The notes under the pieces were generated by a model. The model ran no database searches. It was given only the letters and a program-made list of their open reading frames with translations, and was not told where the DNA came from. A stretch of DNA of 64,000 nt, taken from Morinoia aosen. Its lineage: Eukaryota; Arthropoda; Malacostraca; Amphipoda; Talitridae. The translations under genes and the position numbers were made by a program. Position 1 is the stretch's first letter, and each line of letters opens with the position of its first letter. Of the stretch, positions 12,901 to 23,400 are shown piece by piece. The DNA is taken from the NCBI GenBank assembly GCA_030386875.1, contig CM059564.1, positions 49,248,075 to 49,312,074 of the forward strand. The letters run 5' to 3'.

Positions 12901-15900
12901 CTCGTCAGTGCGCACCCCCGAGGAGGCGTACAAGCTGCGCACGCGTATCGAGTCTTTCCTGAAGGAGGGTGAGCCTGAGCAGCAGCGCCGCATTACGACC
13001 ATTTCGGCCCTCGCTGCTGACCTCTACGGCCCCGACCGACCTCCACAGGTAACTAATTCCACGCATTTTTGCCTGATACCCCGTTATAAAAGCTGAGTCT
13101 GAGTTGGCTATTTTTTTCTACCTGAAATCAATGGGAAAATACAATCTGGTTGTCCCTCGCTATATTTTTAAACACAAATTGCCCTTAAATTACATGGAAA
13201 TACAGTTTTGAAAAATTACGTTAACATAAGAGAAATATGGATATTTATCAGTTATTAGCTGATTAGATTACAGTTAATTTGAGATTGATATAAATTGTTT
13301 GTTCGTAATGTTATACTTGTACTCCGGTGCAGATTTATTTTGCTACCCTAAGATTTCCAGCAGACATTCTTTGATACCTCTAATAAATTCCGAATGTTTC
13401 GTTTTTACTCAGGTGAACGCGTTGTGTCAGCAAAATAAGTACATAATTGACAGCTTGAGCGTCATCACTAAGAACTTGACTTCCATCGAAACGAACTTGA
13501 GGATGGCGGACGACTACCGGCAGAAGCAGGAGCAGGTGAGATTGGTTTAGACCTGTGATGAACTTTTGGGCTAGGAACTTTTGCAACGATAAAGAATTTT
13601 CGAATAACTTCGCTTGTGATGGGGGAAAAAAAGGATTTACTAGGTTATTTAATCGGGTAATCTAATCAGCTAATAGCCAATATTCAGGGTAGACGAAGTG
13701 CAAAATGCTAGTAAGGGTAAACACGTGCGTCAATTTTTGGTGAAATAATAAAAACATATTTGGCCTACAAGCGTTTTTTCCGGTATCTAATGAGTCTTTG
13801 CGCAACATTCCAAATAGTTCTATCTATTAGTGAATGATTTCATCTCTTTAATTACTGTAATTTTCAAATTCCTAAACCTGGCGACATGTCGTTTTGCCCC
13901 GTCTGCCGGTGCGCAGGACCAGCAGGCGCTGGCAGCTTCCCTGGTGCAGGCGCAGGCGGAGGCAGACGCAGCGCGGCAGGCGGCAGCTGCAGCAGACGAG
14001 GCGCGTCAGCTCGCTGAGGAGGTCGCACGCAAGATGGCGCAGTCGCCTGTGCCTGAGAAACCCATCCAGGTAATGCGTCTGGTGGGGCACTCAAGCCATC
14101 AGTCGTTAGTTTTCAGCAATATTGTATCAGTCAAAGCAAACATCGCAGTCATATTTTTATATCGGTCAAAGCGAACATTGCAGTCCTATGTTCATGTCTA
14201 TTTTTTATCAGTCAACGTGAACATCTAAGTTCTTAGTTTATATTTATATTGTACGAGGCAAAGCAAACAAAGCCGTTCTAAGTTTATATCTATACTGTAT
14301 CAGTTAATTAAGCCGATCCTTTCAGTCAAAAATTCACATCTTCATATATATCGTTTGTATAAGCTGAGACATATTTCAACAGTAGTAAATGCACATCGTT
14401 ATTCCATTTGCTAGGGCGAATCATCGTCGTGAATGCATACGTACATTGGAAAAATTTAATGTGATTATCTTAGTTCTAATTTTAGACGTTCATTATTCTA
14501 CAGAGGCAGTAATGAATGAGCCAATTTCAACGCACGAATCTCATTCCTCGAGGGGAGGGGATCATTGCACTTCATTTCCATTATTCATCTCACCAACAAT
14601 TAGTTCTTGTTGTTACAGTTGTTTACACATGGTCAAAGAATTTCAAATATATCTATCATATAAAATGACTAAAAGCCTTAGTAATAAACAGTCCATCCTT
14701 TAATTTTCCGTACAATTTTCTTGTCGCTTTTTAATTTTTTATTGTTCTTGCAAACTCAAGGGGAACATTTTTGTCCATTCGATCAATCTGTGCGTCTCGA
14801 ATTATAAATGTTGATAATCCGGTTTATTACCCATTTAAGTATTGTTTGGTAGGTACTACCTGGGTAGTTTTTAGAATATTTGCATAAGCTATTGTGTTTT
14901 TAAGTGGCCTACGATTTACTTCGATATTGCGTAGCAACTCACGGCTTCTCGCACTCGTCTGTTCATTGTGTTGAACCTCTTTTTTTGCTATTCTCTATCA
15001 AATGCAAAAAAATGCAGTTTCTTTGAAGGTAAACAAAAATAATTACCTTGCTTAAATACTAAAAATAAAATTATATAGATAATTTAAAAGGATTGTGAAC
15101 TAAACGATCTATGCAATCCTAGTTCGAACCTGCTAGTTGAGATTAAGTGAGAGTTGAGTACAAATTCCTCGCTCAGGTGGAAATTGACATTCAAACGGAG
15201 GCCATGCCCATGTCGTCTGACGAGGACCTTCCTCCGCCCCCGCCGGATGAAGACGAGCACATATCAAAGAAAACCAAGTTCATTGACGACCAGCCTGACC
15301 ACATGCCTCCTGTCTTCATTACCCCTCTCGTAGGGGCCACTGTTCAGGAGGGTGTCAAGTTTTCCTTCGAGTGCAGGTTAGCCAATTCAGCTATATATGC
15401 CTTAAGTTTGTGATCTCCATATTTTTGTGTGTTTTATGCGATGATCTCTGTATATTTGCGTGTTTAATGTAGTGATCTCTGTATATTTGTTCTTCTATTG
15501 TTTCTTATTTTTGTGAAAAGTCACCATTGGCTTTGCAAGATGACTAGCTACCGAGCTCTAGAATGCCATTGGCAGTACAATTTTACTTATGTAACTCAGG
15601 CGAGACTGTGTGTCTTCCCACATTTTCACATATAAGCATGTAATGTATTGAATATCTATTTATATGTATTAGTAACGTTTCGTATTATTTGAAAAATATA
15701 AAATATATTACGGTAGGAAATCGGAGAAAGGTATCCATTTTTATTTCTAGACCAAGCAAACTTTGGGCTTGTTATTGTTCGTTTACGTTACGGTTAACTT
15801 ATTTTTAATATTTCAGGGTTATGGGCTACCCCGTGCCGGAAGTGGAATGGTTCAAGGACAATTTGAGCATTACAAAGAATCCTGACTACCAGACCACCTT

Positions 15901-16022
15901 CGACAGCGGCGTCTGTTGCCTCACAATCGAGGAAACTTTCGCTGAGGACTCTGCGCTGTTCACATGCAAGGCTTACAACGCGTCTGGCAGAGCTGAAACT
16001 TCGGCAACTCTCACCGTCAAAG
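968..16022 (+). CDS. Spectrin-repeat and Ig-domain cytoskeletal protein (CCDC141-like or Trio/kalirin-like), partial
   Basis: Eighteen exons join without breaking phase: 968-1159, 1670-1843, 2782-2910, 3215-3337, 4109-4247, 4832-5088, 5440-5616, 6537-6720, 7832-7965, 8815-8982, 9527-9673, 10611-10736, 11934-12122, 12845-13048, 13413-13535, 13917-14069, 15177-15376, 15817-16022 (about 1008 residues). Nearly all the protein is helical, spectrin-like sequence with scattered Trp (DHWRSL, TWTRHL, KWSTFY, DWFRGG). An Ala-rich helix near residues 822-872 is followed by a linker with DLPPPPPDEDE. An I-set Ig domain (about 915-1008) then shows the paired Cys (SFECR, FTCKAY) and Trp (VEWFKD). Spectrin repeats ending in an Ig domain occur in CCDC141 and, separated by DH-PH/SH3 modules, in Trio/kalirin; no DH-PH exon is visible here. 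A structural or scaffold role is inferred. The last exon ends in phase 1 (ACC GTC AAA G), so coding continues past 16022. Introns over 300 bp not listed separately show nothing recognisable. Confidence 0.78.
1844..1965 (+). repeat. Two-copy ~70-bp direct repeat just inside an intron
   Basis: Directly after the donor at 1844, two similar stretches follow each other. Both contain a GCTCTC start, a GCGTC.TCATCGTCTT motif and CTAAATATCGGTG (about 1850-1894 and 1918-1964). They look like an old tandem duplication. Confidence 0.6.
2884..3122 (+). repeat. Tandem duplication of an exon 3' end with its donor site
   Basis: The end of exon 2782-2910 (encoding QFLELHNT), its donor and the following ~50 intron bases are repeated about 150 bp downstream, from about 3034 to 3122. 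The second copy keeps CAGTTCCTTAAGCTCCACAA, a GTACGG donor and the shared TTTCCATTCTAATGAGAATA stretch. The copy lies in the intron before exon 3215 and is probably a decoy splice site or unused pseudo-exon. Confidence 0.75.
7395..7815 (+). repeat. 52-bp intronic minisatellite running to a splice acceptor
   Basis: About eight imperfect copies of a 52-bp unit (containing CAGCGGTGTCGCTGCCTACG and TAAATAACTACATGCA) fill the 3' end of the intron between exons 6537-6720 and 7832-7965. Spacing of the AGCGGTGT motif at 7521 and 7573 gives the period directly. A degenerate last copy (GCGCTGTCGCCCCCAG) forms the polypyrimidine tract and acceptor. Confidence 0.85.
9025..9265. mobile_element. TA-flanked MITE with internal duplication
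   Basis: The ends are imperfect inverted repeats of about 50 bp. The left end starts GAGGGTGTCCATAAAAAATG; the right end on the other strand starts CAAGGTCTTCACAAAAAATT. Both continue into a CGACCGATAT-like motif. TA dinucleotides flank both ends (9023-9024, 9266-9267), as for Tc1/mariner-type elements. The left ~88 bp are duplicated inside. There is no coding capacity. It lies in the intron after exon 8815-8982. Confidence 0.65.
9733..9845 (+). repeat. ~37-bp tandem repeat, three copies
   Basis: Three imperfect copies of a unit like GAGTT.CTTCATGAAAGATT follow about 60 bp after the donor of exon 9527-9673. Confidence 0.6.
14128..14320 (+). repeat. Degenerate ~50-bp tandem repeat after a donor site
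   Basis: Three to four degenerate units based on TCAGTCAAAGCAAACAT follow the donor at 14070. Together with similar arrays at other introns of this gene they suggest recurrent slippage or duplication. Confidence 0.5.
15177..16022 (+). other. Linker and I-set Ig domain exons of the spectrin/Ig gene
   Basis: Exons 15177-15376 and 15817-16022 encode an acidic linker (MSSDEDLPPPPPDEDE) and one complete immunoglobulin I-set domain. The sequence runs PVFITPL, then FECR, VEWFKD, LTIEETFAEDSALFTCKAYN, ending in a G-strand-like SATLTVK. This is the typical intracellular muscle/cytoskeletal Ig type; no signal peptide or membrane segment is near. The phase-2 intron falls just after the first conserved Cys, between FECR and VMGYP. 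Confidence 0.85.
15409..15500 (+). repeat. 33-bp tandem repeat, about 2.7 copies
   Basis: Units beginning GTGATCTC.GTATATTTG repeat with a ~33-bp period, starting about 32 bp after the donor of exon 15177-15376. Confidence 0.6.
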
Positions 16023-16730
16023 GTGGGCACTTGGGTCTTCTTGCGCCTGTGCGAGTAGCTTTCGTTGTTAGGCTGAGAGTCACTTTTCAGGGAGGAAAAC
16101 TTATAACTTCAAAAAAGTAGAAATCGCTTCAGTTTTGAATTATGATCTTATTAAATACTAAAAACGTGGAAGCGAGTAGAACTGTTTTTCTACGTTTAAC
16201 TCATATATATAGTTTTATAGCGTTAGTATAGTAGGTATCTGGCATCTTTAGGAGAGGTAGGGCAATTGTCACTCTTTGAGAGTGACTTTATAACCCCTTC
16301 GCGCACAATGTACAGACAAGTCTTGTCATAGCTATGATTTTCTGAATTTTTTATTTTTTTGAAAGAAATTTTTAATTTTTCGGAATTTTGTTGTAGAGTA
16401 CTATGAATGTCTTAGACACTGTCTGCTTCTACTGCATTTTCTAGTTTACAGTTCCTTTAGAAGGCTCTCTGACTTCTGAAATCTACTGCATGCATCTTCA
16501 TATAGGGGTGTGCCAGCTCTTTAGATGATTCTATAACATTTCTTACTTCTGTAATAACATATGACGGTGATAAATGTGTATCATACCATTTACTAAGGTG
16601 TTCATTTTGACATACACCAGAGAAATGTGACATTTTTGTCGATAAAACTATTTCATAATTACCAATTTTGGCGTGAAACATAGACGTCATTTATCATGCA
16701 CGGGTTACAATTGCTCTTCATTCATCGTTT
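16023..16730. other. Non-coding sequence before the gap, with a possible piggyBac-like end
   Basis: No exon is recognisable. At about 16291-16330, CCCCTTCGCGCAC is followed by the near-palindrome GACAAGTCTTGTC. That is the style of TTAA-specific element ends, but no flanking TTAA or partner end is visible, and the right side may lie in the gap. The missing 3' exon of the spectrin/Ig gene and the 5' UTR exon of TACC could also lie in this region or the gap. Confidence 0.25.
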
Positions 16731-17230
16731 NNNNNNNNNNNNNNNNNNNNNNNNNNNNNNNNNNNNNNNNNNNNNNNNNNNNNNNNNNNNNNNNNNNNNN
16801 NNNNNNNNNNNNNNNNNNNNNNNNNNNNNNNNNNNNNNNNNNNNNNNNNNNNNNNNNNNNNNNNNNNNNNNNNNNNNNNNNNNNNNNNNNNNNNNNNNNN
16901 NNNNNNNNNNNNNNNNNNNNNNNNNNNNNNNNNNNNNNNNNNNNNNNNNNNNNNNNNNNNNNNNNNNNNNNNNNNNNNNNNNNNNNNNNNNNNNNNNNNN
17001 NNNNNNNNNNNNNNNNNNNNNNNNNNNNNNNNNNNNNNNNNNNNNNNNNNNNNNNNNNNNNNNNNNNNNNNNNNNNNNNNNNNNNNNNNNNNNNNNNNNN
17101 NNNNNNNNNNNNNNNNNNNNNNNNNNNNNNNNNNNNNNNNNNNNNNNNNNNNNNNNNNNNNNNNNNNNNNNNNNNNNNNNNNNNNNNNNNNNNNNNNNNN
17201 NNNNNNNNNNNNNNNNNNNNNNNNNNNNNN
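16731..17230. other. Assembly gap (500 N)
   Basis: Exactly 500 undetermined bases, a round number typical of a scaffold gap of unknown true size. It separates the last spectrin/Ig exon from the first coding exon of TACC, so the end of one gene and the promoter of the other may be hidden. Confidence 1.
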
Positions 17231-17485
17231 GTGAAGAATATATTCTGAAGCTTTCAAATGATTTAATGCTGGTGTGATTTTATTTTTTTTGCTTTAAATA
17301 GAATTTTTACACAGATTCAAATGTCAAGTTTGAAGTACATGCTTCATATTCTAAAAATATCTGGTGATTAATTACTCTGAAGCATGAGCCTTTTTATATA
17401 ATAGAATTTTTCTTAAAATTGAGCTCAGAGAGCAATTGATATTCTTTTAAGAAAAAGTTTCTTTCATTGTTCCTGGTTTTCAGGA

Positions 17486-20400
17486 ATGGCTGAGAACTCC
17501 TTTGATGCATCATGCTTGGCCTCACCTGTGCCATCCCCTGCTCTTAACAGGTGATTCTTTGTTGTATTTTGCTCTTAGGATTTAATTCCTTGTAATGATT
17601 TGCACCTTGTATTTCTGTGATGCAATGCTGATATACCTAGATCACACGATTTTTTTTATAGATGTACAGAATATTGCTCATGCATGTTATTACCACCAAA
17701 AGTTTTTCTCTGAAACTAGTTGACAAATTTTTAAGCAATACAAGTGTGGTAACTTGTTTAATATTCTGCTTGTTACTTTTTCAGGTGTTGAGTTGGTTTT
17801 GTTTGCAAATAATATAGATTCTCAATAATACATTGTGATTCCTTTTTTCCATCAATAAAATATCCTAATTCTTTCAAACCTTATATGATAGTTTCAGTAC
17901 TGAAGTAGAAAAAACAATTTATTTGGTTTGAACTTGCCATAGTTTTTGTCATTTTACCAAACTTCTGCTGGTAATTCATGATAAAAATATAACAAAATTA
18001 ATGAAAGAACTTTAAAATTCATTGGGTTGCTTTGTGTGCTGTAATTTCCTGGTTAACAAGCTTTTTCATTTGAAAGATGGCTGTAGTGGCCCTTCCATGA
18101 CTTTGAGAGGTGGTAGCATTCTCTTGGTGTCCTGAGCTGTTGTAGCTTGTCCAGCTACACTTTTGCTTCAATTGTTTTATTTTAAAAGACTGGAATTCCT
18201 CATTTTTTGCTTATTCTGCCATCTATTTTATGAGAAGGTTGTACTCTTGGCATGCACTTTAGTTCCTCTTTTCATAATTAAATAGTAACTGGTATGAGCA
18301 CTTCCTTTTATTGAGAATATACCTAATGATTCTGAAGGGAAATATTGCTAACACTTTGTCTTTAAAATTTTAAATTTACTGAAATAGGTCCCAGTAATTT
18401 TTAAACGTATATGTGCTGTTATTCCTCATGGCTTGGAGACGTAATGATACTTACTTCAAGTTTTGTAAATCCCTATGTATAATAATTTTAATTTTGATGG
18501 ATCTATGTATTACTGATTAGCCAATATCTAATTTATTTTGTGTTACAGGACCTCATCTGTGTTTGAAGACTCCCTGCTGAGCAGCTTTGAGAAGATGAAA
18601 TTGGATGAGACTGTAGCTCTCAGCAACACAACAAAACTGATTGAGTCTGGTGCTGATGGGACTCTATCTGGGGATGTAAATGTTGTTGAACCATCTGGTT
18701 GTGTGGATGTTGAGATGCAGCCACTTGAGCAATCTGGTGACCTGCAATCAGATGCAGCTATTATTTCTGGCACCAAACTAATTCTGCCTGAATGTTTGGG
18801 TGACTTAAAACGAGTGGAAGACTCAGTGGACTCAAGTGAAGAATATCAAGAGTCAAGAAATGAATCCACCCAGACTAAAATCACTGAAACTGATGCATGT
18901 GAAACACAGGTACATCTCACTCCTGCTTCAAGAGAACATGAACTGGATGAATCTGAGCTGGCTCACAAAGCATCAATCAAGGATGTAGTAGATTCTGAAC
19001 CTTCAGTTTCCTCTCCAGCAACTTTGGCTACTGTACTGCCAGAGTTATGTGCTGTGCATTCTGACATCTCACCTGGGGCAAACCAGGAAGCTGAAGCATT
19101 AAGTGAGAGTATTGAAGTAAAATCGTCACAAGTGGGCAAATCTTTGAGTTACGAGTCTAGAAATACTACTTTTAATTTGCCTGATACCGCTTGTTCAGTT
19201 TCTGATTGTACAGATGCACTGCCTGGTACAAAAAGTATGGCATGCATTTCCTCAGCATCTTTTGGAGAGATAAATGAACCTTTGGCCTGCATGCTAGAAA
19301 AATCTAATGAATATGCGTGTCCAACTAGTGGCAATGAAACTCCAGTTGAAGGTGTTGCTTCTACTTCCATTGTAATTGCTTCTTCTACAGGAGATGATAG
19401 TTCTGCTGCAGTTTTTGATTCAACTCCTCATAAAACCGGACCTGTTAATTCTAACGTGAATTTGGCGTCTGCGTCAGGACCAACTTGTGTCACAAGACCA
19501 GTGGATGATACTGCTGCTGCATCAGTAGTGGATGTTGATCCTGCACCAACAATGGATGATACTGCTGCCACATCAAAAGCGGGTAATGATGCTGCTGCAC
19601 CAAAAGCGGGTGATGATGCTGCTACACCAAAAGCGGATGATGATGCTGCACCATTAGTGGATGATACTACTACTGCTGCTGCACCAACAGTGGATGATAC
19701 TCCTGCACCAATGGGGGATGATGATGCTGCTGCTCCAATGGTGGACGATGATGCTGCTTCACCAACAGTGGATGATACTCCTGCACCAATGGGGGATGAT
19801 GGTGCTGTTGCTCCAATGGTGCACGATGATGCTGCTTCACCAACAGTGGATGGTACTGCATTAAAAGCAGATGATGCTGCTGCTGCACCATTGATGGATG
19901 ATGGTTCTGCTGCACCAATAATGGATGGTGGTTCTGCTGCACCAATGATGGATGGTGGTTCTGCTGCACCAATGATGGATGGTGGTTCTGCTGCACCAAT
20001 GATGGATGATGATGCTGCACCAATAATGGATGATCTTGCAACTGCACCAATAATGGATGATCTTGCAACTGCACCAATAGTGGATGATCTTGCAACTGCA
20101 CCAACAGTGGATGATCTTGCAACTGCACCAACAGTGGATGATGCTGCTTCCTCAATAGTGGATGATGCTGCTTCCTCAATAGTGGATGATGCTGCTTCCT
20201 CAATAGTGGATGATGCTGCTTCCTCAATAGTGGATGATGCTGCTTCCTCAATAGTAGATGATGTTATTGCTGCACCATCAGTGGATGATGTTATCGCTGC
20301 ACCACCAGTGGATGATGTTATTGCTGCACCACCAGTGGATGATGTTATTGCTGCACCACCAGTGGATGATGTTATTGCTGCACCACCAGCGGATGATGGT

Positions 20401-23400
20401 GATGATGTTGCGCCACCAGCGGATGATGGTGATGCTGTTGCGCCACCAGCGGATGATGGCGATGCTGTTGCGCCACCAGCGGATGATGGCGATGCTGTTG
20501 CGCCACCAGCGGATGATGGCGATGCTGTTGCGCCACCAGCGGATGATGGTGATGCTGTTGCGCCACCAGCGGATGATGGTGATGCTGTTGCGCCACCAGC
20601 GGATGATGGTGATGCTGTTGCGCCACCAGCGGATGATGGTGATGCTGTTGCGCCACCAGCGGATGATGGTGATGCTGTTGCGCCACCAGCGGATGATGGT
20701 GTTGCTGTTGCGCCACCAGCGGATGATGGTGATGCTGTTGCGCCACCAGCGGATGATGGTGATGCTGTTGTGCCACCAGCGGATGATGGTGATGCTGTTG
20801 CGCCACCAGCGGATGATGGTGATGCTGTTGCGCCACCAGCGGATGATGGTGATGCTGTTGGGCCACCAGCGGATGATGGTGATGCTGTTGCGCCACCAGC
20901 GGATGATGGTGATGCTGTTGCGCCACCAGCGGATGATGGTGATGCTGTTGCGCCACCAGCGGATGATGGTGATGCTGTTGCGCCACCAGCGGATGATGGT
21001 GATGCTGTTGCGCCACCAGCGGATGATGGTGATGCTGTTGCGCCACCAGCGGATGATGGTGATGCTGTTGCGCCACCAGCGGATGATGGTGATGCTGTTG
21101 CGCCACCAGCGGATGATGGTGATGCTGTTTCGCCACCAGCGGATGATGGTGATGCTGTTGCGCCACCAGCGGATGATGGTGATGCTGTTGCGCCACCAGC
21201 GGATGATGGTGATGCTGTTGGGCCACCAGTGGATGATGGTGATGCTGTTGCGCCACCAGTGTATGATGGTGATGCTGTTGCGCCACCAGTGTATGATGGT
21301 GATGCTGTTGCGCCACCAACAAACAATGCTGATGCTTATGTGCCACCAACAAACGATGGTGATGCTTTTGCACCACCATCAAACGATGGTGATGCTGTTG
21401 CACCACCATCAAACGATGCTGATGCTGTTGCGCCATCAACAAACAATCCTGATGCTGATGCTGTGGCACCACCAACAAGCAATGCTGATGTTGATGCTGT
21501 TGCGCCACCAGAAGATGATGCTGATGTGCCAGAAGGTGAAGCTTCTGTGGTAGAAGGTGGTGCTGCTCCAGTCAGCTATGTTACTCTGACACAAGATAAT
21601 GTTGAAGAGTTGCTGTCTTGCGACAAGCTGGATAATAGATTAGAAGCTTCAGAGCCAGTAGATGATGAAGCTTGCAACAGTGAAGCAGAAAGTGAATATT
21701 ATGAGTGTGGCGAGTTCAGCTTGGTCAGGCAGGAGGAGGTTGACTGCGTTAGAGAACATGAGAACGAAACTAAGGGGGTAGGTTGTATGGCATTTGATGA
21801 GGCACTTCTGCCTGATCCTCGAAAGACTGCTGAGTCTCTGATTTACAAGAAAGAGGGAAGTCAGATCGAAAATTCTTTTGAAGCTCCTGTGCAAGAGGAC
21901 ACTGTAGCACGTAAGCATGCTCTAGATGATGCATTTGACAAGTGTGGCGAAACTGTTGATGGTAAGAAAGCAGGTGAAGAAGAAAAACCATCTAATGATG
22001 AGCTCACTGAAGACAAGACAGTTGATGAAGGTAGGATAGCTGATGTTAGTAGGCAAGTAGAACCTGAAAAACTTCTGGAGGGAAAGGTAGTGATGGAGGA
22101 AAAGGCAGTGGAAGGCAAGGTAATGGAGGAAAAGGCTGTAAGAGAGGGGAAGGCAAAAGAAGTAGAAAGGGAAAAGCCAACAGAAGTGGAAAAGGCAGTG
22201 GGAGATGAAAAGGCAGTGGAAGATGAAAAGGCAGTGGATGAGGAAGAGGAAAAAACGGTGGAAGTGGAAAAGGTTATGGGAGATAAAATCGCAGTAAAAG
22301 AAGAAATAGTAACTGAAAAGGAAAATCTGGGGGAAGGGAGAATGACTTTGGAAAAAGTTGCACCAACAGAGGAAAAGTCAATGGGAGAAGCAATGATGGT
22401 TGAAGACGAAAAGGTGACGGGAGGGGAGAAAAACACGATGGAACAGGTAAAGGTGGTGGAAGAGGCAAAGGTAGTGGGTGAAAAAGAGGTGATGAAAGAG
22501 GAGATGATGGTAGAGGTGCAAAAAGCAATGGAGGAAGAGATGGAGGTACTGGAAGAGGAAAAGATGGTGAAAAGGGAAAACTTAATAGATGAGGACATGA
22601 CAATTGAAGGTGATAAGGTAGTGGGAGATGTAAAAGCAATAAAACAGGGAAAGTTGATGGAAGAAGAAAAGCCAGTAGATGAAGAAAAGATGGTCGAAGA
22701 TGAGAGGGGAGAGGAATTGGAAAAAGTTGGGGAAAAGATGGTGGTGGAAGTTGAAAAAGTGGTGGTGGAAGTTGAAAAAGTGGTGGTGGAAAAGAAAAAG
22801 TTTATGGAAATTGAAAAAATTATGAAAAATGAGACAGTGGCCGACAAGAAAAAGGTGACAGAAGAGAATTCAGAAAAAGGTGAAAAATTAGGGGAAGATG
22901 CACAGCTGACAGTATCAGATGCAGCATTTATTGATAAAAAAGAGAAAACATATTCTTTTCAAGAAACTCTCTGTGCTACGAGTGCAAGCATTACTCACGG
23001 CAAGCAGTTTGCTGACCAGGATCATTCCAACATTGCCTCTAAAAGTGATTTTACCTTGTATTCAATTGAGCAAACAGCCTCTGGAACTCCCTTAAACCTT
23101 CCTCTTGTTGAGGCTTCCTCCTCTACATCTTCTGCTTCTGAACTGCGTTCCAAAGACTCAACTTGTGCAGAGTCGAGTGCTGATTTTACTTTTAACAAAT
23201 CAATTTGCAATGAAACGGTTTGTATGGGAAAGAACAATGCTTCATTCAGTGATGTAACTCTTCTTCCCTCAGACAGATCAGTGAATGAAACGGTGTGTTG
23301 TGGTAAGGGTAATTATTCAGCTGCTGCTAATGCAACGCTTTCTCAGTTGGAGTTTGAACTCAAGTCTTCTTTTGTTAACAAGGGCAACGCTGATAGAATG

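Noticed and set aside
16673-17277. Open frames of ~190 codons
   Set aside because: They consist almost entirely of undetermined bases in the assembly gap.
18538-18548. TACC start at the ATG-like beginning of the large frame (MCYR)
   Set aside because: These codons include the intron end TGTTACAG. The exon starts at 18549, and the true start is in the upstream exon at 17486, with matching phase.
19428-21326. 632-codon antisense gene
   Set aside because: It is the antisense shadow of the frame-preserving repeat in TACC exon 2, has no domain, and lies opposite a well-supported coding exon.
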